From contig CBDHHF010000004.1 in NCBI GenBank assembly GCA_965263205.1, forward strand, positions 20,127-84,126: a stretch of DNA of 64,000 bases, in the 5' to 3' direction. Of the stretch, positions 7,938 through 17,036 are shown piece after piece. Within the stretch, counting starts at the first letter, position 1. Each line of letters starts with the position of its first letter. The position numbers and the translations under genes were made by a program. The notes under the pieces are model-generated. The model saw only the letters and a program-made list of their open reading frames with translations. It searched no databases and was not told the DNA's origin. Origin of the DNA: JBCCIM01 sp965263205. Its GTDB lineage: Bacteria; Bacteroidota; Rhodothermia; Rhodothermales; JAHQVL01.

Positions 7938-9029
7938 CTAGACGGTTTCCTGGCTTTCAGGTAGGGTTTCCAACTTCCCATTGGCACCGCTCATCATAAC
8001 AGAAAGCGGCTTAAAGGTCTCGATGTTGCCCAATACAATTTTAATGGTAGCCGTGATGGGTACTGCGAGGATCATGCCGCCAACGCCCCAAAGCCAGCCC
8101 CAGACAATCAGGGAAACAAGGATAAGCAACGGGCTGAGGTTTAGATTGTAGCCGAGAATACGCGGCTCAATGAAATTCCCCATAAGGACTTGCACGGCAA
8201 CCAGGAGAATGAGGGTGACCAGTGGAATCATCAGGCCATCGAACTGGAGAAGCGAGAGCAAGAAGGGCAAAATGATCGAAACCATCGAGCCCACATTGGG
8301 GACAAAGTTGAACAGGAACGTAATGAAGCCCCAGATCAATGGGAAATCAACACCCATAAACCAGAGCACCAAAAACGTCAACAAACCCGTAACAAGGCTT
8401 ACCAGGGTTTTTGTGAAGAGGTAGCGCCGTACCTGGCTGCCGATGTTCTTTATGGTCAGCGTAATCCTGTCGGCCATCTCTGCCGGAAAAGCCATTTTGA
8501 CTTTCTTTTCTGCCTGCCCGGAGCCAATAAGCATAAAGAGCAGGAAAAGGATTATGAGGAACGCGGTACTCAGGAAGTTGAACAGCGTATTTAAGCCGGC
8601 ACGTGCAGCTGTGGAAATGTAAGAGAAGTTGAGCTGAGGCAATTCAACTTCTTCAGCCGGTAGCCCAAAGAAAAGCGCAAATCGCTCGATGAACGCCTGT
8701 CCGTCACTCACAAGCAATTCAAACTTGCCCCGGTATCCAGGTAGCTCCGCAATGAACTGGCTGATGGTCGAAGAGAGGATAATGACAAAGAGAAATACAA
8801 CGAGCGTGATCGATGCAATTACCGTTAACATGGTAAAGGCAAACGGAATTCCCTTTTCGTGCATGACACGCACGAGCGGTTTGAGCAGAATCGTGATCAT
8901 TGCTGCAATCGCAAAAGGCAAAAGCACTACCTTCAGCTCAAGGAGCACGAAACCGATGACGAACGTCGTCAGGATACTAAGTAATATTGCGTTTAGCCTT
9001 GCGTAGGGAGGTGCTGAAATCACGGGCAA
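7938..9029 (-). CDS. AI-2E family transporter (PF01594, formerly UPF0118)
   Basis: A 363-residue integral membrane protein with about eight hydrophobic segments and a soluble segment near residues 90-150. The conserved C-terminal family block is present (G-x-x-x-G-x-x-L-A-V-P, W-G-W-L-W-G-V-G-G). Members range from AI-2 exporters (TqsA) to Na+/H+ antiporters and permeases such as PerM, so the substrate is open. The start is not an ATG: TTG at 9029 and an in-frame GTG at 9023 are both possible. No quorum-sensing gene is nearby, so an AI-2 role has no local support. Confidence 0.9.
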   Translation of the reverse strand: MPVISAPPYARLNAILLSILTTFVIGFVLLELKVVLLPFAIAAMITILLKPLVRVMHEKGIPFAFTMLTVIASITLVVFLFVIILSSTISQFIAELPGYRGKFELLVSDGQAFIERFALFFGLPAEEVELPQLNFSYISTAARAGLNTLFNFLSTAFLIILFLLFMLIGSGQAEKKVKMAFPAEMADRITLTIKNIGSQVRRYLFTKTLVSLVTGLLTFLVLWFMGVDFPLIWGFITFLFNFVPNVGSMVSIILPFLLSLLQFDGLMIPLVTLILLVAVQVLMGNFIEPRILGYNLNLSPLLILVSLIVWGWLWGVGGMILAVPITATIKIVLGNIETFKPLSVMMSGANGKLETLPESQETV

Positions 9030-9111
9030 CAGAAAATGCTACAATACAGAGTGTGAAAGAGAGACGACGGTTGGGTGTTGCCCTTGAGGAATTGAATGGC
9101 TTGGGGCAAAA

Positions 9112-9135
9112 AACCTTCAACTTGTATCCTTCAAC
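9112..9135 (-). repeat. Degenerate heptanucleotide repeat
   Basis: On the minus strand the units read GTTGAAG, GATACAA, GTTGAAG, followed by GTTTTTT. It is the same family as 2712, 11326 and 38284 and lies in the gap upstream of the AI-2E family permease gene. Confidence 0.6.
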
Positions 9136-9173
9136 AGCAAACATATCAATCCGCAGGATTTATTTGTTTGCGT

Positions 9174-9530
9174 TTAATTCGGGCTTTCGTAGAAAACGTA
9201 AGGTGTTGAATAGTCACTAATTTCGAAATACACTTTCTTTTCGTCAGGATCGGCAACGCCGTTCAGGTTTTCATCGAGGACACCGTATCCAAACCGATAA
9301 GGGCGTGCCTGACTGCCTCCGGTTGAGTTGGCCGTTGTCAGTTTGTCTATTTCGAGAAATCTGCGGGCTACGTTGCCGCCGGCGTAAACCTCAAGTACAC
9401 CATTGGTGCCTGTCCAGTTTTGCACGGCTCTGCCAAATCGATTTTGTGTTTCTTGTGTACAACCGCTAAATCCTAGCGCGAAGAGGCCGGCCAGGACCAG
9501 AGAGGCCAAATTTTTCATAATTCGTTGCAT
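9174..9530 (-). CDS. Small lipoprotein, function unknown
   Basis: A 118-residue protein with a lipoprotein signal ending F-S-G-C at Cys24. The mature part contains a D-E-N-L-N-G-V-A-D-P-D-E stretch that could bind calcium and several aromatic-rich strands. It should be lipidated and held in the inner or outer membrane. It follows the two-gene unit at 9614-11206 by 83 bases in the same direction. I do not recognise the family. Confidence 0.7.
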   Translation of the reverse strand: MQRIMKNLASLVLAGLFALGFSGCTQETQNRFGRAVQNWTGTNGVLEVYAGGNVARRFLEIDKLTTANSTGGSQARPYRFGYGVLDENLNGVADPDEKKVYFEISDYSTPYVFYESPN

Positions 9531-9613
9531 GCGACGCTGATGGAGCGCCAGGTGGATAGCGCAGGGTCTGATACTCGTACGTGTTGCCTCGGATGAGGTT
9601 CGTCGGTACAGGA

Positions 9614-10429
9614 TTATGTTTTTGTTTTTTTAGAAGTTCGATCCCTGGTTGATTCCGAACTGTATGTATCTGCCTCGTCAAGAGAGAGTTTTGCAGGGCC
9701 TGAGGCATCAGTTACATCTGCATACGACCACGGCTTTTCTTGATTTTCTTCAATGGCGGCGTGAATTGCATCGCGAAGATCCGTCAGTACATTGTGGCGT
9801 TTCTGATAGTGTTTCCACAGCAACCAGCGGATACCCATAAATATTGCCAGAAACGCCGTGAGTGCAAGCGCAAAGCCGCCATACTGACCATTCGTCAGGG
9901 TGGCGATAAGTGCAATGGGTGCAAACATGAAAGGCAGCAGGTAGCTCAGGACCAGCGGATTGTCCTGCCGTTCACGGATCAGAATATTGGTTTTACCATC
10001 AACAGGCTGGGCTTGAACCAAAACAGGATTTCCTGTTGATCCTTGGTTGGTCCATTCAAAGCTATTCTTCAGGGTATTAAACTGGCCGCGGGGATTTTTA
10101 AACGTTTCTCTGATGTCGCCCAGGATGCGTTGCATGGCGTCTTCGTTCAGCAAACTGGGGATCTGCGACTTGAATTCGAGCACGTTGGGAATACCCCAGA
10201 AGCCGGGTTTAATACCCTCTTCTTCCGGGATGTCGAGGTTGAGCAGCGCACTGCGGATGTACTTCGCATCAATGCCGGCTTCAGCTGCAATGCGCGCAAC
10301 CTCTTGCAAGGTCATGCCATGATCAGCATTGTATTTGGCTTCTGAATCTTCCTCCTGTTGCTTGATGGCAATGCGGAGTAGCCGACCCACTTCCTCTTCA
10401 GAAAATATGCGGTTGTTTGATTCATTCAT
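9614..10429 (-). CDS. Membrane protein of unknown function
   Basis: A 271-residue protein. The N-terminal 70 residues are helical and include an H-G-M-T-L-Q-E-V-A-R-I-A-A-E-A-G-I-D block that looks like a helix-turn-helix-type or short alpha-helical domain often seen at the start of such proteins. Two adjacent membrane segments lie at about 160-205, followed by a charged cytoplasmic tail rich in Ser, Thr, Asp and Lys. It starts 12 bases after the amidotransferase gene, so they form an operon. Function unknown. Confidence 0.7.
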   Translation of the reverse strand: MNESNNRIFSEEEVGRLLRIAIKQQEEDSEAKYNADHGMTLQEVARIAAEAGIDAKYIRSALLNLDIPEEEGIKPGFWGIPNVLEFKSQIPSLLNEDAMQRILGDIRETFKNPRGQFNTLKNSFEWTNQGSTGNPVLVQAQPVDGKTNILIRERQDNPLVLSYLLPFMFAPIALIATLTNGQYGGFALALTAFLAIFMGIRWLLWKHYQKRHNVLTDLRDAIHAAIEENQEKPWSYADVTDASGPAKLSLDEADTYSSESTRDRTSKKTKT

Positions 10430-10441
10430 GGCTACAGCTAC

Positions 10442-11206
10442 TCAAGACGTTGGGTGGGCTACGTAAGATACCAAAAACTTGTAGAGTAGTTCATCCACCT
10501 CTGTAGTCTCGGCAAGGCCGGCGATGATTTCCTGAAATGCTTCTTCGGTTTCAACTTCGGTATAATGGTCGCGGTACGCATATAGCCGCTCTTTTTCTCG
10601 TGCTGCATCCAATTCGCTGTGAAACTGCGTGCCATAGATGGGCTTGTCGATAATGCGAAAGGCTTGATTTGACTGGGTGTCACTGAACGCTAGATTTACA
10701 GCTTGCGTTGGCAGCTCAGTGACCCGATCGTGGTGGCCCATATTGGCTTTGAATCGTGTGGGGAAATGTTTGAATAACATATCTTGCTGTCCTGCCGCGT
10801 TGAGTTCAATCCAATTACAGCCCATTTCTGTAAGATCTTTGTCGTACTTGACACTGCCGCCAAGCGCACGCGCAATCATTTGATGGCCCCAGCAAGAGCC
10901 AAACATGGGGAAGGCGTGTGCTTCAGCCTGACGGATGAACTCGAGCAGGGCCGGCGTCCAGGGATAATCTTGTGTGGCTGAGAATTCGCCGGCGCCACCG
11001 ATGAAAAGCGCATCATATGTTGTGAATACATCGTCCGGAAGTGGGTCCTTGCAAACGTTTATACTTATGATCTGCTCTGGGGCAACGCGGCACCGCTCAA
11101 CAAAACACTGCATCTCTTGCTCAAGAATTGCAGGGTCTGTTCTTGCTTGCAACAGAAGAAGCTTCAGGTTCTGAAATGCGTCTGGGGTGTCGAAGGTGTC
11201 AGGCAT
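10442..11206 (-). CDS. Class I glutamine amidotransferase-like protein
   Basis: A 254-residue protein when started at the ATG at 11206; the frame extends further upstream but without protein-like sequence. It has the class I GATase fold with the nucleophile elbow G-S-C-W-G-H-Q (Cys105) and a catalytic His in G-T-Q-F-H-S-E (about 194), with a Glu two residues on. This is the stand-alone GuaA-like domain: it hydrolyses glutamine or a gamma-glutamyl amide. No synthetase domain is present, so it is not GMP synthase itself; gamma-glutamyl hydrolase-type roles are possible. It is co-oriented with and 12 bases from the membrane protein at 9614-10429. Confidence 0.85.
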   Translation of the reverse strand: MPDTFDTPDAFQNLKLLLLQARTDPAILEQEMQCFVERCRVAPEQIISINVCKDPLPDDVFTTYDALFIGGAGEFSATQDYPWTPALLEFIRQAEAHAFPMFGSCWGHQMIARALGGSVKYDKDLTEMGCNWIELNAAGQQDMLFKHFPTRFKANMGHHDRVTELPTQAVNLAFSDTQSNQAFRIIDKPIYGTQFHSELDAAREKERLYAYRDHYTEVETEEAFQEIIAGLAETTEVDELLYKFLVSYVAHPTS

Positions 11207-11325
11207 GGAGCAAAAGTAAGCAGAGGTCAAACAGTATGATGAAAGCAAGTGGAGACCCTTGTGCAAACCAATGCAGCGTATGGATTGACAGACTCTCCTG
11301 GGCGAATAAAAGGTGTAAGGCAAAC

Positions 11326-11356
11326 AACCTTCAACCTGTAACATGCAACCTTCAAC
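11326..11356 (-). repeat. Degenerate heptanucleotide repeat
   Basis: On the minus strand the units read GTTGAAG, GTTGCAT, GTTACAG, GTTGAAG, GTT. This is nearly the same sequence as the repeat at 2712 on the other strand. It lies between the end of maf and the amidotransferase gene. Confidence 0.7.
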
Positions 11357-11359
11357 TGA

Positions 11360-11953
11360 TCAAGGCAGCATCAAGTCGGCAAAGTGTGTTTTTAACTGGT
11401 TATATAGCAAGTGCAAAGGTAAGCCAACTACGTTGTAAAAATCACCTTCGATCCGACGGACAAAAAGTGCGCCCCGGTCATCCTGAATCCCATACGCACC
11501 CGCTTTATCAAGTGGAGAGCCGGACGCAACGTACGACGCGATTTCTTCGGAAGACAAGGGGGCAAAATGCACGAGGGTTTCTTCGCTTACAGAGACAGAC
11601 CGATGCGAAGCTGGATGGGCGAGGGCGATGCCAGTATATACGTGATGAGCCCGATCGGCTAATCGCCGCAGTATGTTTTTGGCCTCCTCAGGAGACGCCG
11701 GCTTCCCGAGTACTTCACCGTCGAGCACAACAATCGTATCTGCTGCAAGGGTGAGTGCGTCTGGATGTTGAGGACTTATGGCGTCGCACTTTCGCTGCGC
11801 GATGGAGGCGGCAATCGCTGCCGGGGCGTGTGTTGGATCGAAGTCTTCTGCTACATCGCTTACATGAATCGTGAAGGACGTTCCGAGTTGCTCAAGTAAC
11901 CGCTTACGGCGTGGTGAACCAGATGCGAGGATGAGTGGACATGTAAATTGCAT
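11360..11953 (-). CDS. maf: Maf nucleotide pyrophosphatase
   Basis: A 197-residue Maf/Ham1-fold protein started at the ATG at 11953; the open frame runs further upstream but that part is the antisense shadow of the lnt end. The family block A-S-G-S-P-R-R-K-R-L-L lies at 10-20, followed by A-A-D-T-I-V and L-G-K-P, and the C-terminal G-D-F-Y-N-V-V-G-L-P-L. Maf proteins hydrolyse dTTP/UTP or modified nucleotides to monophosphates and can affect septum formation when overproduced. It begins 13 bases after the end of lnt, so lnt-maf is one transcript. Confidence 0.93.
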   Translation of the reverse strand: MQFTCPLILASGSPRRKRLLEQLGTSFTIHVSDVAEDFDPTHAPAAIAASIAQRKCDAISPQHPDALTLAADTIVVLDGEVLGKPASPEEAKNILRRLADRAHHVYTGIALAHPASHRSVSVSEETLVHFAPLSSEEIASYVASGSPLDKAGAYGIQDDRGALFVRRIEGDFYNVVGLPLHLLYNQLKTHFADLMLP

Positions 11954-11966
11954 GCAGCGTAACAAA

Positions 11967-13130
11967 TTATGTGTTTTTTCTTCCCGTAACTGTTGAGATA
12001 TAGGGCAGGGCCATATAACAAACAAGTCCGAGGGCAACAAGGAGAGCGAGTATGCTAACCCAATCGCCGGTCCTGTTGTAAAAAGTGTTGGTGGTGGAAT
12101 GGGGTATTGCAACGCGTAGGACACCTTGCTGCATCCAGTCTGACTGTGCGAGCGTTTCCCCCTTATGATTGACAACGAAGCCCGGTCCCGTCACTGTATT
12201 GATGGCGAAGGCGCGCCTTGTTTCGATAGCTCTGAGGCTGGAAAAGGCCAGATACTGTGCCGGAGCGAATCGGGATCCCCACCACCCGATATTTGATAAC
12301 GCAACCAGGAAATCGGCGCCATTTTTAGCATAACGCCGCGTGTAGTCGCCAAACAACGATTCAAAGCAAATGAGTACGCCTATTTCTACGCCTCTTTCTA
12401 CGCCTCTTTCTATGCCATTTACATGCATCAGGTCCTGCCGCGTACCTGGTTGGTAGCCGGCTACGCCACCTGCTTCCACCCGCAAGTTGAGGAGCAAGCG
12501 GGAGGCTTCTTCAAACGGTACACGTTCGGCAAAAGGTACGAGTAATTTTTTGTCATACTGCATTTGCTCTGTACTCGAAAACAACAGTGCACTATTGGTA
12601 TAGGCAGTGGGTCCGGTGCGTTTGGGAGCAGTTAAGATAGCACCAGCAAGTAGTGTATAAGAACGCGTTGCTAGCCAGGCATGCACGTTTGGATACAACC
12701 CGGCATGGGTTGTGTCGCTGGGGAGTGCTAGCGCGGTTTCTGGCCATACCACCAGTTCGGGCGGAGGAGCCGCCGCTGATAGCAGGCTATCTGTCAAGTG
12801 CATGAGCTGAGACACTCTGCCACTGTCCTGCGGATCTGACCAGTTTATCGCAGAAATGGCCGGCTGGACCAATGCCACGTGGGTATAATGCGACGGCTCA
12901 GGGAGGGAGGCGAGGCGGGTGTAGCCGTAAATAAGCGGAAAAAATAGCAGTGCAACTGCGTAAAGCAGCAATTTTTTCCGGATGGGATGGGTGCGGTGCT
13001 GCCAGATGGCGAGGCAAATGAAGTTAACCATCAAGACCCAAAGGCTAAGTCCTGCTACGCCAGTTATATCTGCCATTTGCCTGATGTAAGGCGCATGCGA
13101 CAGCGAATGGCCGAGTAAAGTGCCGGGCAT
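11967..13130 (-). CDS. lnt: Apolipoprotein N-acyltransferase, C-terminal fragment
   Basis: This fragment holds the last membrane segments of the N-terminal bundle, the whole nitrilase domain and the final membrane helix of Lnt, the inner-membrane enzyme that adds the third acyl chain to lipoproteins. The catalytic Glu is in V-W-P-E-T-A (codon 12738-12740), the Lys in Q-Y-D-K-K-L-L-V-P-F, and the Cys in I-C-F-E-S (codon 12366-12368). In-frame sequence continues upstream to about 13200 and reads L-V-I-E-A-L-W-T-H-G-P, matching the family. It is cut off from the N-terminal fragment by a frameshift in an A7 run at 13170-13176. A short tandem repeat encodes E-R-G-V just before the catalytic Cys. 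Confidence 0.9.
   Translation of the reverse strand: MPGTLLGHSLSHAPYIRQMADITGVAGLSLWVLMVNFICLAIWQHRTHPIRKKLLLYAVALLFFPLIYGYTRLASLPEPSHYTHVALVQPAISAINWSDPQDSGRVSQLMHLTDSLLSAAAPPPELVVWPETALALPSDTTHAGLYPNVHAWLATRSYTLLAGAILTAPKRTGPTAYTNSALLFSSTEQMQYDKKLLVPFAERVPFEEASRLLLNLRVEAGGVAGYQPGTRQDLMHVNGIERGVERGVEIGVLICFESLFGDYTRRYAKNGADFLVALSNIGWWGSRFAPAQYLAFSSLRAIETRRAFAINTVTGPGFVVNHKGETLAQSDWMQQGVLRVAIPHSTTNTFYNRTGDWVSILALLVALGLVCYMALPYISTVTGRKNT
12375..12416. repeat. 12-base tandem repeat inside lnt
   Basis: Units TACGCCTATTTC, TACGCCTCTTTC, TACGCCTCTTTC and a partial copy follow each other. Read on the coding strand they give the residues E-R-G-V-E-R-G-V-E-I-G-V. The array adds four residues per copy without changing the frame. 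Confidence 0.8.
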
Positions 13131-13158
13131 AGCGAGTGGGCCGTGCGTCCAGAGTGCT

Positions 13159-13548
13159 TCAATGACGAGAAAAAAACGAAGCGCAAGCTGTTGCGCCGGC
13201 TAGCGTTCCTTTCTTTTGGCGTATAAAATTACCGATTGCAAACGGAAGGGCCATTGACATAGGCAACAACAATACACCGGAAAGCGAGGCGATTGCGGTA
13301 TTGGTAAACGGGTGGTTTAGCGGCCAGGAAAAGGTGATCGCAAAGGAAATCAGAAAAGCAAAGAAAAAATCCAGGTACGTTTTGCGGATGTCAATTTGAA
13401 AGAACGCATGGCGCAAAACGGGTATCAAAGCGACACAGCTTACAAAAGGAAAGGGGAACGGGGGGAAACTAATGGCAAGGAGGAGACCCGAAGCTACTAC
13501 AGAAGGCCAATTTCGGCGGCTACTAATATGAAAGTTGTTTGATTTCAA
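13159..13548 (-). CDS. lnt: Apolipoprotein N-acyltransferase, N-terminal fragment
   Basis: A 129-residue frame with the first membrane helices of Lnt, including the S-F-P-P-F-P-F-P-F block near residue 28 that corresponds to the family's first helix end, and a second pair of hydrophobic segments at about 60-105. Removing one A from the A7 run at 13170-13176 joins it without a gap to the C-terminal fragment, giving C-A-S-F-F-L-V-I-E-A-L-W. The gene is therefore either truly mutated or carries a homopolymer sequencing error. Because the window encodes several lipoproteins, an intact Lnt would be expected. Confidence 0.85.
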   Translation of the reverse strand: MKSNNFHISSRRNWPSVVASGLLLAISFPPFPFPFVSCVALIPVLRHAFFQIDIRKTYLDFFFAFLISFAITFSWPLNHPFTNTAIASLSGVLLLPMSMALPFAIGNFIRQKKGTLAGATACASFFSRH

Positions 13549-13863
13549 TCTGGGAGATAGAATAAGAACGTGCTAATCATCATATTTGGTCAAAAGCGTA
13601 TAGTGATTTAGCAAAAAGAACCGGCCCGGGCGTAATATCAGGAATACATTTTGATTCAGTACTGGACACCTTTCCTTTGAAAAATTAATCCCTGCATCCC
13701 GGCACTTTTTGAAAAACGTGTTGTTTTTAAGCTGTAAAGTCTTAAAATACAATTGTTTTTGTAATGTGCACCACGGCTGTTGGATTGCTGCCAACACATC
13801 AGGACCCAAGTCTACCCCTTCGTTCATTTGTCCTGAGGTTGCAGCGCTGAGAAACTAGTACAT
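13549..13863. other. Intergenic region between lnt and the acidic protein
   Basis: About 315 bases between divergent genes, AT-richer than the surroundings. It should hold promoters for both directions. A minus-strand frame (13573-13827) is present, but its Lys/Phe/Leu-rich composition and lack of a start context do not support a gene. Confidence 0.5.
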
Positions 13864-14373
13864 ATGAATCAGAATAGTGAAAACGAACGCACAAAACGTT
13901 CACCGCTCAGTTACGAACTGATCGTTCGCAACAACAAAACATCCAGGGAATCGGGTGCGCCACATCTGATTCTCCGTAAGAAGCGGAATGCGACCGAAGA
14001 ACTCAAGGTAGAGGATGCAGCTACCGCTGCACTGGCAAGTGAAGATGCGGCTTCCGAGGTGCCGGCAGAATCGCCTGAAGCGTTGCGTGTTGCTGAAGAA
14101 ATTGCGTCTGCAGACAGCGTTTCGGATTACATTTCTTCCCTGAATAACCACGTTCCCGATGATATTGCGCGCGTAGTAGATGCAATCATCGAAGAAGAGG
14201 GGAAAATGCCTACAAACTTGCCCAAGCTCGACGACCAGCTCTCGGCTATTTTTCCGGGCTCGGATGTAAAGGACTATACCGGTGACGATTTGTTTTTCGA
14301 AAACGATTCAGCATCCAACGCGGAGCCTAAAGCAGCAAAGTACACAAACAGGGTTGAATACGAAGATCTTTAG
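13864..14373 (+). CDS. Acidic hypothetical protein
   Basis: A 169-residue hydrophilic protein with a basic N-terminal third (K-R-S-P, R-K-K-R-N) and a strongly acidic Ala/Glu/Asp-rich remainder. There is no signal peptide, membrane segment or Cys. It lies 41 bases upstream of the acylase gene and may share its transcript. The composition suggests a largely disordered cytoplasmic protein. Function unknown. Confidence 0.65.
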   Translation: MNQNSENERTKRSPLSYELIVRNNKTSRESGAPHLILRKKRNATEELKVEDAATAALASEDAASEVPAESPEALRVAEEIASADSVSDYISSLNNHVPDDIARVVDAIIEEEGKMPTNLPKLDDQLSAIFPGSDVKDYTGDDLFFENDSASNAEPKAAKYTNRVEYEDL

Positions 14374-14414
14374 CCCGTTCTTATCCTTCTGTTAGAAGGG
14401 TAATTACTGGCTAC

Positions 14415-16877
14415 ATGAAGAAGATTTCGATCCTGCTATTTTTAGCAGCTGTTTGTGCAATTGTACTGGTAGGGCTGGGTGGCGCCGGCGGACGCATTCC
14501 AGCAGTTGCTGCATTACTTGACCCGGCTGAAGGCCTGTACTTCAACGCCCGCACGGCAACGCCGGCCCCCGAGGAAGCTATTCATATCCCTGGTCTTTCC
14601 GGCGAGGTGGTTGTCAAACGGGATGAGCGGAGCGTACCCCACATTTTCGCTGACAATGCCGTTGATGCAGTTTCAGTCCTCGGCTATGTAACCGCGCAGG
14701 ACCGTCTTTTTCAACTCGATTTTGTGCCGCGTGTCGCGTCAGGACGCCTTTCTGAAATCTTGGGCCCATCAATGATCGAGACCGATCGTTTCTTGCGGCA
14801 AACAGGGATGGATTGGGGGGCGAGAAAAAACCTGGCCAGGTTGAAGGAGGAGCATACGGTTGAATACGAACTCATACAGGCGTTCACCAGGGGCGTAAAT
14901 ACCTACCTTGCCGGCCTCGAATACAAAGATTACCCGCTAGAATTCAAACTGCTTGGGTATTCACCCGATCCGTACACGGATATCCAGATCCTGCGGGTCT
15001 TGCAGTACATGGTTTTCGATCTCACGTATCGTTCTGACGACGCGGTTTATGCTGAGCTTCAAGAGCGATTAGGTGACGAGGAGTATGAAAAGCTATACCC
15101 TGAGCATGCCCAATTGGCTGTGCCGATTATGCCTGAAAAAGGCGGTATGGTTAAAGAGCAAGATAAGCGGGTTGTTTATACCCGAGATCAATTGGCAGGT
15201 GCTGCCGTCGGTCCTTCTTCTGTGCTTTCAGAACGCTTCGCTATGCAATCGCTGTTTGAAGGAACGCCGTTAGAGGGCTTTGTTCACGGCAAAGGGTCGA
15301 ATAACTGGGCTGTTGGTCCAACACGGTCGCAAACCGGTGCACCTATTATTGCGGGCGATATGCATCTGGCGCTATGGCTGCCATCGATCTGGTATGAAGT
15401 CCATATGGTGACACCTGAAATGAATACATACGGTGTTACCGTCCCGGGTGCGCCGCTTCCCGTGGAGGCATTCAATGATCACGTGGGGTGGGCATTTACC
15501 AATACAGGCTCTGATCAAATCGATCACCTGAAGTTAACGCTGGATGCATCGGGTACCAGCTACTTACACAACGGAGCGTATGTACCCCTTGATATGGTAC
15601 CGGATACCCTCCACGTAAAAGGGGAAGCATCCCGGATTGACACGCTGTACTATGCCCATTGGGGGCCGGTGACGATAGGTGACGAAGACGCCGTAGCCCT
15701 TAGATGGGTGGCTCACGAACCCACGCGTACCCTGCGGGCACTATGGGGGATGAATCGTGCAACAGATTACGAGACCTTCCAGGAAGGCATCAAGTTTTGG
15801 GATACGCCCATGCAGAATATCATCTACGGGGATGATGCCGGCAATATTGCGATCCGATCAACGGGGTATATGCCCATACGCAAAGCCGGTCATGGCCGCG
15901 GGCTGCTCGATGGCAGTACCGACGCATTTACCTGGGAAGGACGTGTACCGTTTGATGAGTTGCCGCATTCATTTAATCCCGGGCAAGGCTTCCTGACGTC
16001 AACCAACCAGGTACCGGCCGACTCACTGTATCCCCATTATCTCGGGCACGATTGGCGTTCGAGCTATCGTTCGCTCCGGATTGATGCGTTACTACATGGC
16101 AAAGAAAAACATGGGGTCGAAGATCTGAAAGACTATCAGGCAGATGTGTATGTAGTGCAACGGGACCTGTTTGTGCCGTTGCTTGAAACCGTGGATGGCT
16201 TGACGGAAGAAGCAGCTGCACTACGCGAAATGCTCGTAAACTGGGAGGGAATTGCTACAGTAGATCGAACGGAGCCCCTTGTGTTAGACCTGTATCTGGA
16301 TAACTTGCGCGACATGGTATGGGATGAGCCAGCCTTTGAGGCGTTGCGCAAACCAAATGGTGCCCGGCTTTATCTCTTGCTTGCCAATGAACTAACCGGA
16401 CCATGGTTGGATCGTATGGGCACACCTGAAATCGAAACAGCAGAAGACATCATGCGGGCAGCGTTGGAGCAGACAGTGGCACAGATACAGTCGGCTTATG
16501 GCGAGGATCAAGCGGCATGGCGTTGGGGCGACTTGCACCAGGTTGTTTTTCGGCATTTCACACAGTCCGATGCCCTTAAGGGATTGTGGCGTGGGCCGTA
16601 TGCATATCCAGGATTTGCTGAAACGCTATCACCAGCATCCGGACTTACTACCACGCATAGTGCAAGCTGGCGCGTCGTGGTTGATTTCTCAACGTCGCCC
16701 CCTACGGGATATGGTGTGTATCCGGGGGGACAAAGCGGCAATCCGTTTAGCCCATTCTATGATTCGCATCTCGATACGTATCTCAATTTTGAACACTTCA
16801 AGCTCTTTCGGCCAACAAGTCCCGACGAAATGCCGGCGGAAAGGGTTACGGCAACAATAGCCGTTAGGCCCGAATAA
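14415..16877 (+). CDS. Penicillin acylase family protein (Ntn hydrolase)
   Basis: An 820-residue exported precursor. Residues 1-35 form a signal or anchor segment. The alpha-chain block V-K-R-D-E-R-S-V-P-H-I (67-77) and A-Q-D-R-L-F-Q-L-D (94-102) are family hallmarks. The autocleavage site is G-S-N-N-W-A-V (294-300), so the precursor would split before Ser295, which becomes the nucleophile of the beta chain. Family members hydrolyse penicillin, cephalosporins, cyclic lipopeptides or N-acyl-homoserine lactones in the periplasm. The true substrate cannot be read from the sequence. No beta-lactamase or quorum-sensing gene is nearby. It probably shares a promoter with the acidic protein upstream. 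Confidence 0.92.
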   Translation: MKKISILLFLAAVCAIVLVGLGGAGGRIPAVAALLDPAEGLYFNARTATPAPEEAIHIPGLSGEVVVKRDERSVPHIFADNAVDAVSVLGYVTAQDRLFQLDFVPRVASGRLSEILGPSMIETDRFLRQTGMDWGARKNLARLKEEHTVEYELIQAFTRGVNTYLAGLEYKDYPLEFKLLGYSPDPYTDIQILRVLQYMVFDLTYRSDDAVYAELQERLGDEEYEKLYPEHAQLAVPIMPEKGGMVKEQDKRVVYTRDQLAGAAVGPSSVLSERFAMQSLFEGTPLEGFVHGKGSNNWAVGPTRSQTGAPIIAGDMHLALWLPSIWYEVHMVTPEMNTYGVTVPGAPLPVEAFNDHVGWAFTNTGSDQIDHLKLTLDASGTSYLHNGAYVPLDMVPDTLHVKGEASRIDTLYYAHWGPVTIGDEDAVALRWVAHEPTRTLRALWGMNRATDYETFQEGIKFWDTPMQNIIYGDDAGNIAIRSTGYMPIRKAGHGRGLLDGSTDAFTWEGRVPFDELPHSFNPGQGFLTSTNQVPADSLYPHYLGHDWRSSYRSLRIDALLHGKEKHGVEDLKDYQADVYVVQRDLFVPLLETVDGLTEEAAALREMLVNWEGIATVDRTEPLVLDLYLDNLRDMVWDEPAFEALRKPNGARLYLLLANELTGPWLDRMGTPEIETAEDIMRAALEQTVAQIQSAYGEDQAAWRWGDLHQVVFRHFTQSDALKGLWRGPYAYPGFAETLSPASGLTTTHSASWRVVVDFSTSPPTGYGVYPGGQSGNPFSPFYDSHLDTYLNFEHFKLFRPTSPDEMPAERVTATIAVRPE

Positions 16878-17036
16878 ACACGGTTTTTGGCGCAAATCAA
16901 GAAAATAATAGAGGGGCTGTAGTCATGGCTCGTCCCTGGGGTACTATCCTAGTAACCTGGGCAAAATGGGTCTGATAATTGCAGTTCTGTGGCCCTGACT
17001 TTTGCATCAGCTCTATTTCAAATAAAGAAGGAGACA

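Noticed and set aside
9636..9645. GTTCGATCCC, similar to the T-loop of a tRNA
   Set aside because: No acceptor, D or anticodon arm can be folded around it, and it lies in the end of the coding region at 9614-10429.
13170..13176. Programmed ribosomal frameshift in lnt
   Set aside because: The shift needed is the skipping of one base on a T7 stretch without a stop codon or pause structure at the site, and Lnt is not known to use recoding. Sequencing error is simpler.
13573..13827. 84-codon minus-strand frame upstream of lnt
   Set aside because: It lies in an AT-rich spacer, its residue use looks random and no start context is present.
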